From Microbacterium sp. YJN-G (GTDB taxonomy: Bacteria > Actinomycetota > Actinomycetes > Actinomycetales > Microbacteriaceae): a DNA stretch of 64,000 bases. The notes under the pieces were generated by a model. That model had not been told where the DNA came from and did no database searches. It worked only from the letters and a program-made list of their open reading frames with translations. The stretch spans positions 992,001 to 1,056,000 of the forward strand of contig NZ_CP060402.1 of NCBI RefSeq assembly GCF_015040615.1, given 5' to 3'. This document shows positions 63,252 through 64,000 of the stretch, piece after piece (positions within the stretch are counted from its first letter, which is position 1; every line of letters begins with the position of its first letter). The position numbers were made by a program, and so were the translations under genes.

Positions 63252-64000
63252 ATGGTGCTCGATCTGACCGCATCCGCCACCGACATCACCCGCGTCATCT
63301 GCGACATACCGAGCGTCTCGGGAACCGAGGTCCGCCTCGCCGACGAGATCGAGCAGGCGATGCGGCTGCAGCCGCACCTCGAGGTGATCCGCCACGGCAA
63401 CACCGTCGTCGCGCGCACGAACCTCGGGCGTGCGCAACGGGTCGTGATCGCCGGGCACATCGACACCGTGCCGATCAACGGCAACGTGCCCACCCGCGAC
63501 GTTGAGCTGAACGGCGAACCGCACCTGTGGGGCCGCGGGACCGTCGACATGAAGGCGGGCGTCGCCGTGCAGCTCAAGCTCGCCGCTGAGCTCACCGACC
63601 CCATCGTCGACATCACCTGGATGTGGTACGACAACGAAGAGGTCGCCGAGTCGCTGAACGGACTCAAGCTGCTCGCAGAGGCGCGCCCCGACCTGTTCGC
63701 CGCCGACTTCGCCATCCTGGGCGAGCCGTCCGACGGACGGGTGGAGGGCGGATGCAACGGCACCATGCGCGCCGTCGTCCGCACGCGCGGCGTCCGCGCC
63801 CACTCAGCGCGCTCGTGGGTGGGTGAGAACGCCATCCACGCGGCCGCGCCCATCCTCAGCCGCCTCGCCGAGTACCGTGCGCGTGAGATCGACGTCGAGG
63901 GGCTCGGCTACCGCGAAGGCCTGAACGCGGTGGCGATCCGCGGCGGCATCGCGGGCAACGTCATCCCCGACCTGTGCGAGGTCGAGGTCAACTACCGCTT
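63252..64000 (+). CDS. dapE: Succinyl-diaminopimelate desuccinylase, 5' part
   Basis: First 249 codons; the right edge cuts the gene. M20 zinc peptidase fold: metal His-Asp in VVIAGHIDTVP, GRGTVDMKAG, general-base Glu in WYDNEEV, and GEPSDGRVEGGCNGT with dimerisation domain after it (RGVRAHSARSWVGENAIH). It frees L,L-diaminopimelate from its succinyl form. ATG at 63252. Divergent from dapD. Confidence 0.95.
   Translation, partial: MVLDLTASATDITRVICDIPSVSGTEVRLADEIEQAMRLQPHLEVIRHGNTVVARTNLGRAQRVVIAGHIDTVPINGNVPTRDVELNGEPHLWGRGTVDMKAGVAVQLKLAAELTDPIVDITWMWYDNEEVAESLNGLKLLAEARPDLFAADFAILGEPSDGRVEGGCNGTMRAVVRTRGVRAHSARSWVGENAIHAAAPILSRLAEYRAREIDVEGLGYREGLNAVAIRGGIAGNVIPDLCEVEVNYR

Overview
The window is 64 kb of high-GC DNA, almost fully coding, with short intergenic gaps. 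The Mycobacterium-like neighbourhoods (hypothetical membrane protein, fdxA, dapC; dapD and dapE back to back), the many GTG starts, the frequent leaderless promoters and the very common word GGATGCC all point to an actinobacterium of the family Microbacteriaceae, most likely Microbacterium. This assignment is inference from gene content and style. No rRNA, tRNA, CRISPR, transposase or phage gene was seen.

Layout. 1-4.8 kb: 3' end of ispH, three uncharacterised genes, and an ECF sigma/anti-sigma/lipoprotein unit. 4.9-8.9 kb: an ectoine-type uptake operon (ehuBCDA) divergent from an FCD-GntR regulator, with palindromic operators between them. 9.1-14.9 kb: class II aldolase and fructose-1,6-bisphosphatase, a DEDDh exonuclease, a methyltransferase, ychF and a histidine phosphatase. 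15.1-16.7 kb: a small accessory strip with a P-loop kinase, a HigBA toxin-antitoxin pair and a possible gene remnant. 16.9-27 kb: a flavodoxin-fold reductase, CHRD protein, anaerobic ribonucleotide reductase nrdDG with paired NrdR boxes, a TehA-like transporter, Dps and several small conserved proteins. 27.2-30 kb: a DAHP synthase behind an aromatic-residue leader peptide and attenuator, then a DHA2-type exporter. 30.1-34 kb: an ABC exporter, REP-like repeats, a short-chain dehydrogenase and a glycosyltransferase.

34-39.7 kb is a complete NAD de novo cluster on the minus strand (nrtR, nadA, nadB, nadC, nifS-like), with an 18-bp inverted repeat pair in front of nadA as probable NrtR operator. 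nadB carries two repeat-derived insertions that keep the frame. 39.7-44.5 kb is the glycine cleavage operon gcvTHP behind a tandem glycine riboswitch. 44.6-50 kb is an oligopeptide-type ABC importer with a tiny overlapping upstream ORF. 50-57 kb: PH-domain and zinc-ribbon proteins, a CPBP protease, typA, a secreted transglycosylase-like protein, and azlCD with an XRE-cupin regulator. 57-64 kb: ferredoxin, dapC, citrate synthase, a DEAD-box helicase, dapD and the start of dapE, so three steps of the succinylase branch to diaminopimelate and lysine lie close together.

Regulation is the richest part of the window. It holds a tandem riboswitch, a peptide-sensing attenuator, paired NrdR boxes, an NrtR-type operator, FCD-GntR palindromes, and more than twenty start codons placed 6-8 nt after a -10 hexamer, which implies leaderless translation for roughly a third of the genes.
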